Assembly: GCA_905215155.1 (NCBI GenBank)
Contig: CAJMPJ010000015.1
Span: forward strand, 1-64,000
From: an uncultured bacterium
GTDB taxonomy: Bacteria; Bacillota; Clostridia; Lachnospirales; Lachnospiraceae
DNA length: 64,000 nucleotides
Direction of reading: 5' to 3'
Shown: piece by piece, positions 16,887 to 25,730 of the stretch
How the letters are laid out: every line of letters begins with the position of its first letter
Numbering within the stretch: the first letter of the stretch is position 1
The notes under the pieces: model-generated
Told to the model about the DNA's origin: nothing
The model's input: the letters and a program-made list of their open reading frames with translations, nothing else
The model's database searches: none
Translations under genes and position numbers: made by a program

Positions 16887-16951
16887 ATAACTTAATAATT
16901 CTGTTCTTCCCTAAAAATAATCAATTCCTTTAAATCTCTATCGATAAACTA

Positions 16952-17521
16952 TTATCCTTCCTTAATCTTCCCTTCATTATAATGCTTTCGGCACAGTGCC
17001 ACATATTTATCGTTTGCCCCTAATAAAATCTGTTCGCCGCTTCTGAGTACATTGCCGTTTTTATCAATGCGGGCGTTCATGGCTGCATATTTGCCGCACC
17101 AGCACGCTGTTTTTAATTCTTCTATTTCATCTGCAAGCTCCAAAAGCCTTTTGGAACCTGGAAAAAGATGGGAAGTAAAATCTGTCCGGAGTCCGTAGCA
17201 CAGGACCGGAATCTGATAGTAGTCCACAAAGCCAGCAAGCAAATCGACATTACTTTCTGAAAGAAACTGTACTTCATCTACAATAATCACATCAAACTGT
17301 TTGATCCTATCCGGAGGATAGTTTTCTAACTCTGACCATAAAATGCATTCGGCTTCTAAACCAATTCTTGATTTGATTTTTTTAATATCATCCCTGGTTT
17401 CTATATCAGGCTTTACAAGAAGTACCTGTTTCCCCTTTTCCATAAAATTGTACCTGGTCATCAGTGCGTTGGCGGTCTTGGAACTTCCCATTGCACCATA
17501 TTTAAAATATAATTTAGCCAT
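16952..17521 (-). CDS. tdk: Thymidine kinase
   Basis: 189 residues. P-loop segment YGAMGSSKTANALM at the N terminus, Walker B-like VIIVDEVQFLS, the lasso region DFTSHLFPGSKRLLELAD and the zinc-site cysteines in ACWCGKYA, as in type II thymidine kinases. It phosphorylates thymidine to dTMP in salvage. The P-loop has Ser-Ser-Lys rather than the usual Ser-Gly-Lys, a variant I associate with clostridial members. Its ribosome site is weak (AAAATAAG). It stands alone between the lan locus and the tmRNA gene. Confidence 0.9.
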   Translation of the reverse strand: MAKLYFKYGAMGSSKTANALMTRYNFMEKGKQVLLVKPDIETRDDIKKIKSRIGLEAECILWSELENYPPDRIKQFDVIIVDEVQFLSESNVDLLAGFVDYYQIPVLCYGLRTDFTSHLFPGSKRLLELADEIEELKTACWCGKYAAMNARIDKNGNVLRSGEQILLGANDKYVALCRKHYNEGKIKEG

Positions 17522-17614
17522 CTTATTTTTGTATGATGTGTTAAAAACTAAATATCATACTTTTCCTTTCTTTTAATTTTATGAAGTGTCTGCAACTGTA
17601 TCCAGACAGCAAGA

Positions 17615-17658
17615 CACAAAAAAACAGCGAAACCTCCTTATAAAACCTGAGTTTCCGC
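17615..17658 (-). terminator. tmRNA terminator
   Basis: On the minus strand GCGGAAACTC (17649-17658) pairs, with one mismatch and one G-T pair, with GAGGTTTCGC (17627-17636) and is followed by TGTTTTTTTG. Confidence 0.7.
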
Positions 17659-17671
17659 CGTTTATTAAAAG

Positions 17672-18010
17672 TGGAGCAGACGGGAGTTGAACCCGTGTCC
17701 AAAAACTAATTCCCTGTTCTTCTACTATCATAGTCAGTTTATTGACATTCCCTCCGCTGCCCGGGAACTGACACCCTGACAACTTCAGTAGCTTCATAAT
17801 ACGTCCGCATACTCAAAGCTTTGTATACGTCGTTTCTCACATCGTCGATGCCGGGATCTTAAAGTGTGAGTGCCTTAAGGCCGACAAGCTGCATTACGCA
17901 GCTAAAGCTAATTTATTATTGTTAGCGTTTATATTTTGTTTGCCATTTAACGCATCGCATGCGGATAGCTTCACCAGTTGCATAGTCCCTGTCGAAACCA
18001 GTACTGCCCC
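17672..18010 (-). ncRNA. ssrA: tmRNA (transfer-messenger RNA)
   Basis: The 5' end GGGGCAG (18010-18004) pairs with CTGCTCC (17679-17673) to form the acceptor stem. GGTTTCGACAGGG near the 5' end and the T-arm GGGTTCAACTCCC near the 3' end are standard tmRNA features. The tag frame runs from GGC at 17944 to TAA at 17894 and reads GKQNINANNNKLALAA, ending in the usual ALAA degron and starting with GK as in Bacillus. CCA is not fully encoded. It rescues stalled ribosomes with SmpB. Confidence 0.95.
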
Positions 18011-18038
18011 TGACTGGTACTTTTTTCAAAGTAAATTT

Positions 18039-18067
18039 ATACTAACATGAAAAAAAAGCTTTGTCAA
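18039..18067 (-). promoter_or_regulatory. tmRNA promoter
   Basis: -35 TTGACA (18062-18067), 17-base spacer, -10 TAGTAT (18039-18044), ending about 28 bases before the mature 5' end. Confidence 0.8.
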
Positions 18068-18084
18068 GACCAGGCCATTTCCAG

Positions 18085-19203
18085 TTATAAATCATCAATC
18101 AGCGCGCTGCTTTTTGCATATGCCGTACTTTTTGCTTCAAAAAAATCTGTTTTAATGGAGTTTGCATTGCTGTACTGACTGACCCATGACATGCTTTCCG
18201 GTTCTTTTTCATGACCTTCATACAGGGGTTCCCAGCCCAGACTTGTGCAGCGGAGATTTCCCAAATATTTGATATAATCCGTGATCATCTGTTTGGTCAA
18301 GCCGGGCACTTCATCGCCGATGGCATAGCAGCCCCATGCAATTTCCTGCTCGCAGCCTTCCAGAATCATACTGCGGTAAATCTCTACACATTCCGGGGTA
18401 AATAACTGGGGTTCTTCTTTTTTAAGCTCCAGGATCATGTTTCGGAACAGCCATAAATGTGTATTTTCATCCCGGTTGATGTACCGGATTTCCTGAGAGG
18501 AACCGGTCATCTTGTGGTTCCGTCCCAAATTATAAAAAAACATGAATCCACTGTAAAAATATACACCCTCAAGAATATAGTTGGCAATCACTACCTTCAT
18601 AAAAGCAAAGGCACTTTTATCCTTTTGGAATTCATTGTACAGATTTCCAATAAAAGTATTCCGTTCAAGAAGATGAGGATCACTTTTCCACTGATAAAGC
18701 ACTTCGTTCCTGGTCTGAGGTTCGCAGATACTATCCAGCATATAGCTGTAGCTCTGGCTGTGGACCGCTTCCTGGAATGTCTGTATGGATAAACATAAAT
18801 TGATCTCGTTGGCGGTCACGTATTCCCCGATCGCCGGTAAATTAGCGGTTTGTATGCTGTCTAAAAATACCAGAAATGACAGAATCTTATCATAGGCTCT
18901 CCGTTCTGAGGGGCTGAGCAGAGGATAGTCCTTGGTGTCTCTGCCCAGATTGATCTCTTCCGGAATCCAGAAATTATTCATCGCCTGGCGGTACCAGTCA
19001 CTTACCCAGGGATATTTCATATGATTAAAATCATTTAAATTGGTGGTATTGCCGTTGATCATCCGGCGTTTTCTTACATCAATATCCCCATCGGGGTTAA
19101 AAAGAGGTCTTTTTTTCAATTGTTCCATTCTTTCACTGTACTCCCTCCTGTTTATGGTTCTCATTTGACCTTCTTCCCACGGCTGCAGGATCAACTGGAA
19201 CAA
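18085..19203 (-). CDS. nrdB: Ribonucleotide reductase class I beta subunit
   Basis: 372 residues of ferritin-like helical bundle. The metal ligands are visible as FLDSIQ (Asp), FQEAVHSQSY (Glu and His, with a nearby Tyr radical candidate), YILEGVYF (Glu) and RDENTHLWL (Glu and His). It provides the tyrosyl or metal-centred radical to NrdA for making deoxynucleotides. Its start overlaps nrdA by 13 bases and it ends just before the tmRNA promoter. No nrdI neighbour is present, which favours the class Ia-like NrdAB type over NrdEF. Confidence 0.92.
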   Translation of the reverse strand: MFQLILQPWEEGQMRTINRREYSERMEQLKKRPLFNPDGDIDVRKRRMINGNTTNLNDFNHMKYPWVSDWYRQAMNNFWIPEEINLGRDTKDYPLLSPSERRAYDKILSFLVFLDSIQTANLPAIGEYVTANEINLCLSIQTFQEAVHSQSYSYMLDSICEPQTRNEVLYQWKSDPHLLERNTFIGNLYNEFQKDKSAFAFMKVVIANYILEGVYFYSGFMFFYNLGRNHKMTGSSQEIRYINRDENTHLWLFRNMILELKKEEPQLFTPECVEIYRSMILEGCEQEIAWGCYAIGDEVPGLTKQMITDYIKYLGNLRCTSLGWEPLYEGHEKEPESMSWVSQYSNANSIKTDFFEAKSTAYAKSSALIDDL

Positions 19204-21449
19204 ACTTCACATTCCTCTACTTCCAGACTTTTGGATCGGATATAGTAGATGGTCTTTACCTTGCATTCCCATGCCAGAATGTAAAGCTGCAGCACCTGGC
19301 GCAGAGTATAATCATTGGTGATATAAAGGTTCATGCTCTGAGCCTGGTCCACATGTCTCTGACGGATTCCTGCTGCCCGAATGGACCACTTCTGGTCGAT
19401 CAAATGGGCATTTTTATACCTCCAGAAGGTTTCCGGAGACAAATCCGGAGCAACCCGGGGGACCAGTCCGTTCTTTTTTTCCTCCAGATAGTATCTGCTC
19501 ATAACAGGGTCAAGTCCTGCGGTGGTACCCGCAATCATACTGGTACTGCTGGTCGGTGCAATGGCAATGAGCCAGCCGTTTCTCATGCCCTGGGAAGCTA
19601 CTTTTTTTTGCAGCCGGTCCCATTGCGGTGAATCATAATGCCGTTTCGTAAAATAGGCACCGGTCTGCCAGTCACTGCCTTCAAATTTTTCATAGCAGCC
19701 TTTTTCAGCCGCATAATCACAGCTTGCCTCAATGGCTGCAAAATTAATGGCTTCAAAAATCCGGTCCGCGAATTCCAGATGTTCTTCGGACTCCCAGGAA
19801 ATTTGATTCTTTGCCAGCATATGGTGATACCCGCTTACTCCCAGCCCTATGGGACGGTAGCGGAGGTTGTTCAGCTTGGCATATGGCACAGGGAAGAAAT
19901 TCAAATCAATGACATTGTCAAGTGCTCTTACGGCACTTCTGGTCAGCCTGGTTAATTCTTCTTTATCCTTCAAATCAATCTTTCCAAGAGATAAACTTGC
20001 CAGGTTGCAGACCACAAAATCACCTGGTTTTGTAACGGTCACCACCACAGTCTCTCCGTCAACCGTTTCATAACGCTGTTCCACATCCTCCACCCCACTC
20101 ATGTTCTGGGCGATTTCCGTACAGAGATTGCTGCAGTAAATGATACCGCTGTGATTGTTTGGGTTGGCTTCATTTACAATATCCCGGTTAAATGCAAAAG
20201 GTGTACCGGTTTCCACCGCACTTTTTAAGACCAGGCGGATAATATCCTTAATGGGAATGGTCCTCTTCTCTATCCGGTCATCACTCACACAATCATAATA
20301 CCGCTCTTCCCACTGGGTCCCATAAGAATCCTCCAAAGCCCAGCCCTTTACCGTGAGAATCTCATGAGGGCACATGAGATGCCAGTCTCCCTCTATGTTT
20401 TCCTTTGCCATTTTCCAAAACAGATTGGGGTAACACACCGCAGGAAATACATCGTGGGCCTTCATGCGGTCATCTCCGTTGTTAGTCCTAATATTTAGAA
20501 ACTCAGGCAAATCCTTATGCCAGGCATCCAGATATACCGCCACGGCTCCCTGCCGCACTCCCAGCTGGTCCACTGCAACCGCCGTATCGTTGGCCAGCTT
20601 GATCCAGCGGATCACGCCTCCTGCCGCTCCCTTAAAGCCTCTGATTGCACTGCCTGCCGCACGGACCTTGCCAAAATAAAGCCCCATGCCTCCTCCGAAT
20701 TTGCTGACCTTGGCAAAGCTGTCGATGCTCCGGTAAATGCCATTCAGACTGTCCGGAACCGTATCAATAAAACAGGAGGAAAGCTGGTGATAAGGCTTCC
20801 GGGCATTGGAAAGGGTAGGCGTAGCCATGGTCACCTTTAAAGTGCTTAACATGTCATAGAACCGCTTCACCCAACCATCCCGGTCGCTCTTCTCCTTCAT
20901 TGCAAGATGCATGGCAATCCCAAGAAACATCTCCTGGGGCGTCTCTAACGGTACATTCTGATGGCTGCGGATGACATAGCGGCTCAAAAGCAGTTCAAGG
21001 CCGGAATAGTTGAGAAGGTGATTTCTCCTTCGTTCCAGATACGTTTCATACCGGTCAATCTCTTCCTTGCTGTAGTGCTCCAGAATATAGTTTCCATAAA
21101 GCCCTTCATTTGTCAAGAAGCAAATTTTATCGTAAAAACTCTTGATCTTCTGCCGCTGAAGTTCTTCTTTTAAGGACATCTCAAATTGGAGCATCAAAAA
21201 TCTTGCTCCGATATATTCCCAGTCCGGCGCTTCCTGAGTCGTCAGTTCCACCGCGGCCTGTATAAGAACCTTGAGCCGATGGGAAGGACTTTCTTCGCTT
21301 TTATAAAATGCACAAAACTTATCTGAAAGAAGCTCCAGGTCATAGGCGGAATCGGTCCAAACGGACTGTATGTCCTCAAGCACCGCCTGAAACTCCGGTA
21401 TCTCTTTAAAACAATCCAGAAGTATCTGTTTTCCATGTGTAATATCCAT
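19191..21449 (-). CDS. nrdA: Ribonucleotide reductase class I alpha subunit
   Basis: 752 residues. Visible are the substrate-site segment QLSSCFIDTVPDSLNG (redox Cys), the glycine-rich GGGMGLYFGKVRAAGS, the active-site NLCTEI (thiyl Cys) and the C-terminal redox pair C-E-V-C four residues from... the end of the chain (VEECEVCSS). There is no obvious N-terminal ATP-cone, so allosteric overall-activity control may be absent. It reduces ribonucleoside diphosphates with NrdB. It is the first gene of nrdAB, with a promoter at 21498-21527 in AT-rich sequence that may bind NrdR. Confidence 0.93.
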   Translation of the reverse strand: MDITHGKQILLDCFKEIPEFQAVLEDIQSVWTDSAYDLELLSDKFCAFYKSEESPSHRLKVLIQAAVELTTQEAPDWEYIGARFLMLQFEMSLKEELQRQKIKSFYDKICFLTNEGLYGNYILEHYSKEEIDRYETYLERRRNHLLNYSGLELLLSRYVIRSHQNVPLETPQEMFLGIAMHLAMKEKSDRDGWVKRFYDMLSTLKVTMATPTLSNARKPYHQLSSCFIDTVPDSLNGIYRSIDSFAKVSKFGGGMGLYFGKVRAAGSAIRGFKGAAGGVIRWIKLANDTAVAVDQLGVRQGAVAVYLDAWHKDLPEFLNIRTNNGDDRMKAHDVFPAVCYPNLFWKMAKENIEGDWHLMCPHEILTVKGWALEDSYGTQWEERYYDCVSDDRIEKRTIPIKDIIRLVLKSAVETGTPFAFNRDIVNEANPNNHSGIIYCSNLCTEIAQNMSGVEDVEQRYETVDGETVVVTVTKPGDFVVCNLASLSLGKIDLKDKEELTRLTRSAVRALDNVIDLNFFPVPYAKLNNLRYRPIGLGVSGYHHMLAKNQISWESEEHLEFADRIFEAINFAAIEASCDYAAEKGCYEKFEGSDWQTGAYFTKRHYDSPQWDRLQKKVASQGMRNGWLIAIAPTSSTSMIAGTTAGLDPVMSRYYLEEKKNGLVPRVAPDLSPETFWRYKNAHLIDQKWSIRAAGIRQRHVDQAQSMNLYITNDYTLRQVLQLYILAWECKVKTIYYIRSKSLEVEECEVCSS

Positions 21450-21497
21450 ATGTTGTTCCTGCCATTCTATGGTATGATATCAATACCAATAACTGTT

Positions 21498-21527
21498 ATT
21501 ATATATTGTAGAAAGAATATACCACAA
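21498..21527 (-). promoter_or_regulatory. nrdAB promoter with possible NrdR boxes
   Basis: -35 TTGTGG (21522-21527), 18-base spacer, -10 TATAAT (21498-21503). ACTATATCTTGT and ACAATATATAAT flank or overlap these boxes and loosely resemble NrdR boxes, but their 26-base separation is not the usual 31-32, so NrdR control is only a suggestion. Confidence 0.5.
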
Positions 21528-21564
21528 GATATAGTTATTTTCAACCTCTCATATACAAAATATT

Positions 21565-22503
21565 CTATTTTAATTCCACTTCTTTAAACAACGCGGCAAC
21601 TGCAGAGCGATAATCCACAAGGTTCTGGGACTTCCTGATTTTTTTGGCATGTTTTTCTCCGTCTTTCAAGCGTTGTATCATATATGCCCACAGTTCCTTC
21701 ATTTTAAACAAAACATTCCGGTCACCGGAAATTACGTTCTCATATCCGGCAAGCACCTCATCATGAAACTCTTTCAGTATTCCTTTATCCAGGACTTCCC
21801 CTGTTTGCAGTTCTCCTGCCAGATGAGGATCTGTCACCAAACCTCTTCCCATCATAACACGGTCAACGGTCGGAAAGGCATGTGTAAATCGCTTATAATC
21901 CTCTGCAGAAAAAATATTTCCATTATAACAGAGTGGATTTCTGCTCCCCGTAACCGCCTTCTGGAATACAGATAGATTGGGTTCATTCTTATAAAAATCT
22001 TTTTGAACACGGGGATGAATGATCAGTTCCTTTAAGGGGTATTTATTATAAATCTCCAAAAGCTTGGAAAATTCATCGGGATGATCTTTTCCGATTCTGG
22101 TTTTTATGGAAATATCCATATCTACGGCTGAAAATACTTCTTCAAGGAAATGCTCCAGCTTGTCCGTATCACTGAGAAACCCGGAACCTTTTCCTTTTGA
22201 AACAACGGTGGCAGAAGGACAGCCCAGATTTAGATTAACTTCTTTATAGCCATACGTTTTAAGCTCTTTAGCTGCCCAGATAAAATCCTCCCCTTTATTG
22301 GTTAAAATCTGGGGAACCAGATGCAATCCCTCATTGTGCTCCGGCAGAATGTCATTTTTCTCTCTGGAAGAAAACACCCGGTTCTGGGTGGGTACGAGAA
22401 AAGGGGTAAAATATATGTCTATGTCTTTAAAATATTTACGGTGGGCATTCCGGTAAACATATCCAGTAATCCCTTCCATAGGGGCAAAATAATACTTCAT
22501 CAA
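21565..22503 (-). CDS. tRNA-dihydrouridine synthase
   Basis: 312 residues, FMN-dependent TIM barrel. The N terminus YYFAPMEGITGYVYRNAH, the catalytic Cys in NLGCPSATVVSKGKGSGF, IKTRIG, and NGNIFS for flavin phosphate binding are typical of Dus enzymes. It reduces uridine in tRNA D-loops using NADPH. Second codon is also ATG; either start is possible. Single gene, convergent with nothing nearby and divergent from the amidase. Confidence 0.9.
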   Translation of the reverse strand: MMKYYFAPMEGITGYVYRNAHRKYFKDIDIYFTPFLVPTQNRVFSSREKNDILPEHNEGLHLVPQILTNKGEDFIWAAKELKTYGYKEVNLNLGCPSATVVSKGKGSGFLSDTDKLEHFLEEVFSAVDMDISIKTRIGKDHPDEFSKLLEIYNKYPLKELIIHPRVQKDFYKNEPNLSVFQKAVTGSRNPLCYNGNIFSAEDYKRFTHAFPTVDRVMMGRGLVTDPHLAGELQTGEVLDKGILKEFHDEVLAGYENVISGDRNVLFKMKELWAYMIQRLKDGEKHAKKIRKSQNLVDYRSAVAALFKEVELK

Positions 22504-22576
22504 TAAAGCCTCTCTTTCCTGCTTTTGCTCTGTGAAATTATTTTATCATAACATGGGATGAATGCAAAGAAGACCA

Positions 22577-22606
22577 TTTACAAAATCTTCCACAGAGTGC
22601 TATAAT
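22577..22606 (+). promoter_or_regulatory. Promoter of the amidase gene
   Basis: -35 TTTACA (22577-22582), 18-base spacer, -10 TATAAT (22601-22606), 36 bases before the ATG. Confidence 0.65.
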
Positions 22607-22641
22607 ATGAGGTAAAATGCAATACTTCGGGAGGATCTGTC

Positions 22642-23568
22642 ATGATCAAATTAAAGAATGTTTTAACGGCCTCTGCCAGGGTCTTTTTACTGGCTGCACT
22701 GATTTCCGCCACCGCTTCCGCTTCTGTCCGTGCCGAAGAAGAATCCGGACCTGCGTTTGCTCCTCCTATTACGAAAGTTACAGCTCCCCAAATCGGTCCC
22801 GGCTTATCCAATTCCTCGAAATTAGTGGTAGTTCTGGACCCGGGCCATGGAAAAAACCAGGGCCACTACTCCGGATGCAGTTTTGAATATAACGGGGTCA
22901 AATATTACGAAGATGAAATCACCATGAAGATTGCAGCGTATACCAAGCAGTATCTGGAACAGAACACAGACTATGTGGTTTATTTAACGAAAGACAGCGC
23001 GGAAAAGACCGTTCCTCTGGAACAGCGGGCCGCTTTTGCTGCTTCGGTTCATGCCGATCTATTTGTCAGCCAGCACGTGGATTCGATCCCAGGCAACGGA
23101 ATCACCCGCAATGCCTACGGCGTCAGCTCCATGGCTCCTAAGGCAGGCCGGTACAACAACGAGCTGGCCCTTCAGTCTCAGGAAGCTGCAAAAACCATTT
23201 TGGACCAGTTAAGTGCGCTTGGCCTTCATAACCGTGGTCTGATCCTCAGAGATTCGCAGAATGGAACCCATTTCGCAGATGGAAGCCTGGCAGATTATTA
23301 TGCAATTCCACGCTATTCCCAGATGTATGGCATCCGCGGTTTTATCATTGAACATGGTTTCATAAACCACACCAGTGACTTAACTTTATTTCTTTCCACA
23401 GAAGACCACTATAAAGCCCTTGGGGAGGCGGATGCAAAGGGAATTATACAATATTTACAAAAAGCCGGAAAATGTAAGTTTACTCCGACGACCGATGCCC
23501 CTCAGGCTTCCCAAACCGACAGCCAGAAGGCCGGTGAATCAACAGGACCGTCTGCGGTTTCTCCGTAA
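22642..23568 (+). CDS. Secreted N-acetylmuramoyl-L-alanine amidase (Amidase_3)
   Basis: 308 residues with a signal peptide (hydrophobic ARVFLLAALISATASAS, cleavage likely near residue 31). The Amidase_3 fold shows zinc ligands His69 in LDPGHG, Glu in YYEDEI (about 90-92) and His145 in VSQHVDS, and the catalytic Glu in IIEHGF. It cleaves the amide between MurNAc and the peptide stem of peptidoglycan. No SH3 or LysM repeats; the C terminus is a low-complexity Ser/Thr/Gln/Pro tail of about 30 residues. The ribosome site GGGAGGA is good. It is followed by a pseudo-protease gene behind a large hairpin. Confidence 0.92.
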   Translation: MIKLKNVLTASARVFLLAALISATASASVRAEEESGPAFAPPITKVTAPQIGPGLSNSSKLVVVLDPGHGKNQGHYSGCSFEYNGVKYYEDEITMKIAAYTKQYLEQNTDYVVYLTKDSAEKTVPLEQRAAFAASVHADLFVSQHVDSIPGNGITRNAYGVSSMAPKAGRYNNELALQSQEAAKTILDQLSALGLHNRGLILRDSQNGTHFADGSLADYYAIPRYSQMYGIRGFIIEHGFINHTSDLTLFLSTEDHYKALGEADAKGIIQYLQKAGKCKFTPTTDAPQASQTDSQKAGESTGPSAVSP

Positions 23569-23593
23569 AGCTCCTTCTATAACTCATAATCAA

Positions 23594-23647
23594 AACCCTC
23601 CTGCATAAAATATAGCATATGCTTTGCTATAAACCGGCAGGGGGGTT
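23594..23647 (+). promoter_or_regulatory. Hairpin covering the ribosome site of the Csp-like gene
   Basis: AACCCTCCTGC (23594-23604) pairs with GCAGGGGGGTT (23637-23647) with one G-U pair; an inner stem TATAGCA/TGCTATA (23611-23617/23625-23631) stacks inside. The right arm contains the GGGGGG that serves the TTG start at 23652, and only a short T-run follows. It may act both as a weak terminator for the amidase gene and as a block on translation of the next gene. Confidence 0.5.
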
Positions 23648-23651
23648 GATT

Positions 23652-25325
23652 TTGTCAAAAATATTAGATAATAATTACTACGATCTCATAATCAGTACTG
23701 CCTTGGCTCCTACCTATGACACCGGAGACAATATTACATACTTAAACAGGCAGAATTCCTTGCTGCATATCCCCATCGGCAACGCAAATCCTTGTGATTT
23801 AGGACGTCACTCTTACAGCAGTTTCCCTACACTCTTTACGCTGACCTCTACCGTCAGTCTGGAGAAATCAGGCGTCAATACGGTGCAGCAAAATCCTGCT
23901 CTTGCCCTGTTTGGAAGCGGCGTACTGGTGGCCATCATTGACACCGGCATCGATTACCGGCATCCTGCCTTCCAAAACAGTGACGGAACGACCCGGATTC
24001 TCTCCATATGGGATCAAACTATCCAGACCGGAACAATCCCTGACTCTTTTAACTTCGGATCAGAATACAGCAAAGGACAGATCAATGAAGCACTGAGTTC
24101 CGAGGACCCTCTTTCCATTGTTCCATCAACCGATCTCAATGGCCATGGAACTGCGATGGCCAGCATCTTAGCCGGCAGTCCAAACCAGGAACAATCCTTT
24201 CGTGGTGTTGTTCCTCAGGCTGAATTTATTATAGTGAAATTAAAAGAAGCAAAGGAGAATTTAAAAGCCGTCTACTTTGTACCCGAATCCGCCCTCTGCT
24301 ATCAGGAATCGGACATTATCCTTGGGACCCGTTATGCGGTAGAAATTGCCGCCAATGCCAACCGCCCGCTTGTGATCTGCGTTGCACTAGGAAGCAGCCA
24401 GGGAGGCCACGACGGAAGAGGAGCCATCAGTGCCTATTTAGACCACCTTACATTACTCCCAGGTACTGCATCCTCTGTTGCTGCAGGCAATGAAGGAAAC
24501 GATCAGAGGCATTATTTTAATTCAACTGCTGCCCCTCCTTATTATAATGATATCGAGCTGAGGGTAGGAAACAATGACACCCTGTTTTCTATGGAAATCT
24601 GGTCCTATTCTCCTGCCAGACTTACCATTGATATCTCTTCCCCGAACAGAGAATCCACACAGCCGATCTTTCCCACGATAAACCAGTGCAGAAGATTCAG
24701 CTTTATTTTCAACCAGACTACCATATATGTGAATAATATTATCTTTGAAGAAGAAACTGGGGACCAGCTGATTCTCCTTCGTTTCAGCAATCCCTTACCC
24801 GGCATCTGGTATTTACGTACTCAAAACCCGGAGAACGAACCTTTTTCGTTTCATTCCTGGCTCCCAGCCGGTCCGCTTCTTTCTAATGAAACCTTTTTTT
24901 TAAATTCAAATCCGGATACCACCATAACTTCGCCGGGAAATGCAAGACACCCTCTGACGGTGGCCGCCTATAATCAAAACAATGACAGCATCCTGCCGGA
25001 ATCAGGAAGAGGATATACAAGAACCGGACAGATCAAGCCTGATATTTCCGCACCGGGTTTTCAGATCACCTGTGCGGTACCTGGAAATCAGTATGGGACC
25101 GCCACCGGCACCGGAGCCGCTGCAGCCCATGCAGCAGGCATTATCGCCATGGTCTTTGAATGGGCCATTGTCCGGGGCAATTATATAAGAATGACAGGAA
25201 ATGATGTAAACCGGCTTATGATTAGCGGAGCCATCCGAAACGATGCGTATTCTTATCCCAATAACATCTGGGGGTATGGTCAGGTGGAAATCAACCGGCT
25301 GTTTGAACGGTTTACGAACCTCTGA
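23652..25325 (+). CDS. Csp-like subtilisin-family protein lacking the catalytic serine
   Basis: About 557 residues, S8 subtilase fold. Numbering from an upstream ATG at 23619, the catalytic Asp108 (IIDTGIDY), His176 (NGHGTAM) and oxyanion Asn291 (AAGNEGN) are intact. The usual GTS-x-A motif reads GTGAAAAHAAG, so Gly499 replaces the nucleophilic Ser. Csp proteases of clostridia (CspA, CspB, CspC) act in spore germination, and CspA/CspC of C. difficile are inactive pseudo-proteases. This protein could be a similar scaffold or sensor. The ATG at 23619 lies in a hairpin loop without a ribosome site; TTG at 23652 follows GGGGGG at 6 bases and is preferred. No signal peptide. Confidence 0.82.
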   Translation: MSKILDNNYYDLIISTALAPTYDTGDNITYLNRQNSLLHIPIGNANPCDLGRHSYSSFPTLFTLTSTVSLEKSGVNTVQQNPALALFGSGVLVAIIDTGIDYRHPAFQNSDGTTRILSIWDQTIQTGTIPDSFNFGSEYSKGQINEALSSEDPLSIVPSTDLNGHGTAMASILAGSPNQEQSFRGVVPQAEFIIVKLKEAKENLKAVYFVPESALCYQESDIILGTRYAVEIAANANRPLVICVALGSSQGGHDGRGAISAYLDHLTLLPGTASSVAAGNEGNDQRHYFNSTAAPPYYNDIELRVGNNDTLFSMEIWSYSPARLTIDISSPNRESTQPIFPTINQCRRFSFIFNQTTIYVNNIIFEEETGDQLILLRFSNPLPGIWYLRTQNPENEPFSFHSWLPAGPLLSNETFFLNSNPDTTITSPGNARHPLTVAAYNQNNDSILPESGRGYTRTGQIKPDISAPGFQITCAVPGNQYGTATGTGAAAAHAAGIIAMVFEWAIVRGNYIRMTGNDVNRLMISGAIRNDAYSYPNNIWGYGQVEINRLFERFTNL

Positions 25326-25346
25326 ATTCCAAGTAAGCAAAAAAAT

Positions 25347-25389
25347 AAAACCTTCAAGCCGGCCTACTGCTCAACCGCTTGAAGGTTTT
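25347..25389. terminator. Bidirectional terminator between the Csp-like gene and rubredoxin
   Basis: AAAACCTTCAAGC (25347-25359) pairs with GCTTGAAGGTTTT (25377-25389), giving T-runs on both strands for the two convergent genes. Confidence 0.85.
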
Positions 25390-25394
25390 CTTGT

Positions 25395-25556
25395 TTATTC
25401 TTCTACTACAAACATATCTTTACCTACACCGCAAACTGGACAAACCCAATCTTCAGGCAGATCTTCAAACGCTGTACCTGGCTCAATGCCGGAATCCGGA
25501 TCACCGACCTCAGGATCATATACATATCCACAAGGCTCACAAACATATTTTGTCAT
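25395..25556 (-). CDS. Rubredoxin
   Basis: 53 residues, the standard size. Two iron-binding pairs, C-E-P-C-G-Y and C-P-V-C-G-V, frame the typical [18 protein letters not shown] and [10 protein letters not shown] segments. A small one-iron electron carrier in the cytoplasm, often used for oxygen or peroxide reduction in anaerobes. The frame is open to 25589, but ATG at 25556 follows AGGAGGTGA by 7 bases and matches the family start MxKYVC, so it was chosen. Confidence 0.96.
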   Translation of the reverse strand: MTKYVCEPCGYVYDPEVGDPDSGIEPGTAFEDLPEDWVCPVCGVGKDMFVVEE

Positions 25557-25730
25557 CCCAATCACCTCCTTTAACACAATGTGCTTCATTTATAGCATAT
25601 TATACCATTAATATCAATAAGTTTATTCAATTTCTTACAGGATCTGGCAAGTTAGTTCTTTCTTCCTTATTAAAAATCTTCTCTCATAGGTGTGAAGATA
25701 TCTACAAAATAAATTATCACAAGCGAACTA

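Noticed and set aside
17579..17797. A 72-codon minus-strand frame
   Set aside because: It lies within the tmRNA gene and its terminator; the sequence is explained by tmRNA structure, not protein.
23652..25325. The subtilisin-like gene as the missing lantibiotic leader protease (LanP)
   Set aside because: It is about 7 kb from the cluster, has no signal peptide, is Csp-like, and lacks the catalytic Ser.
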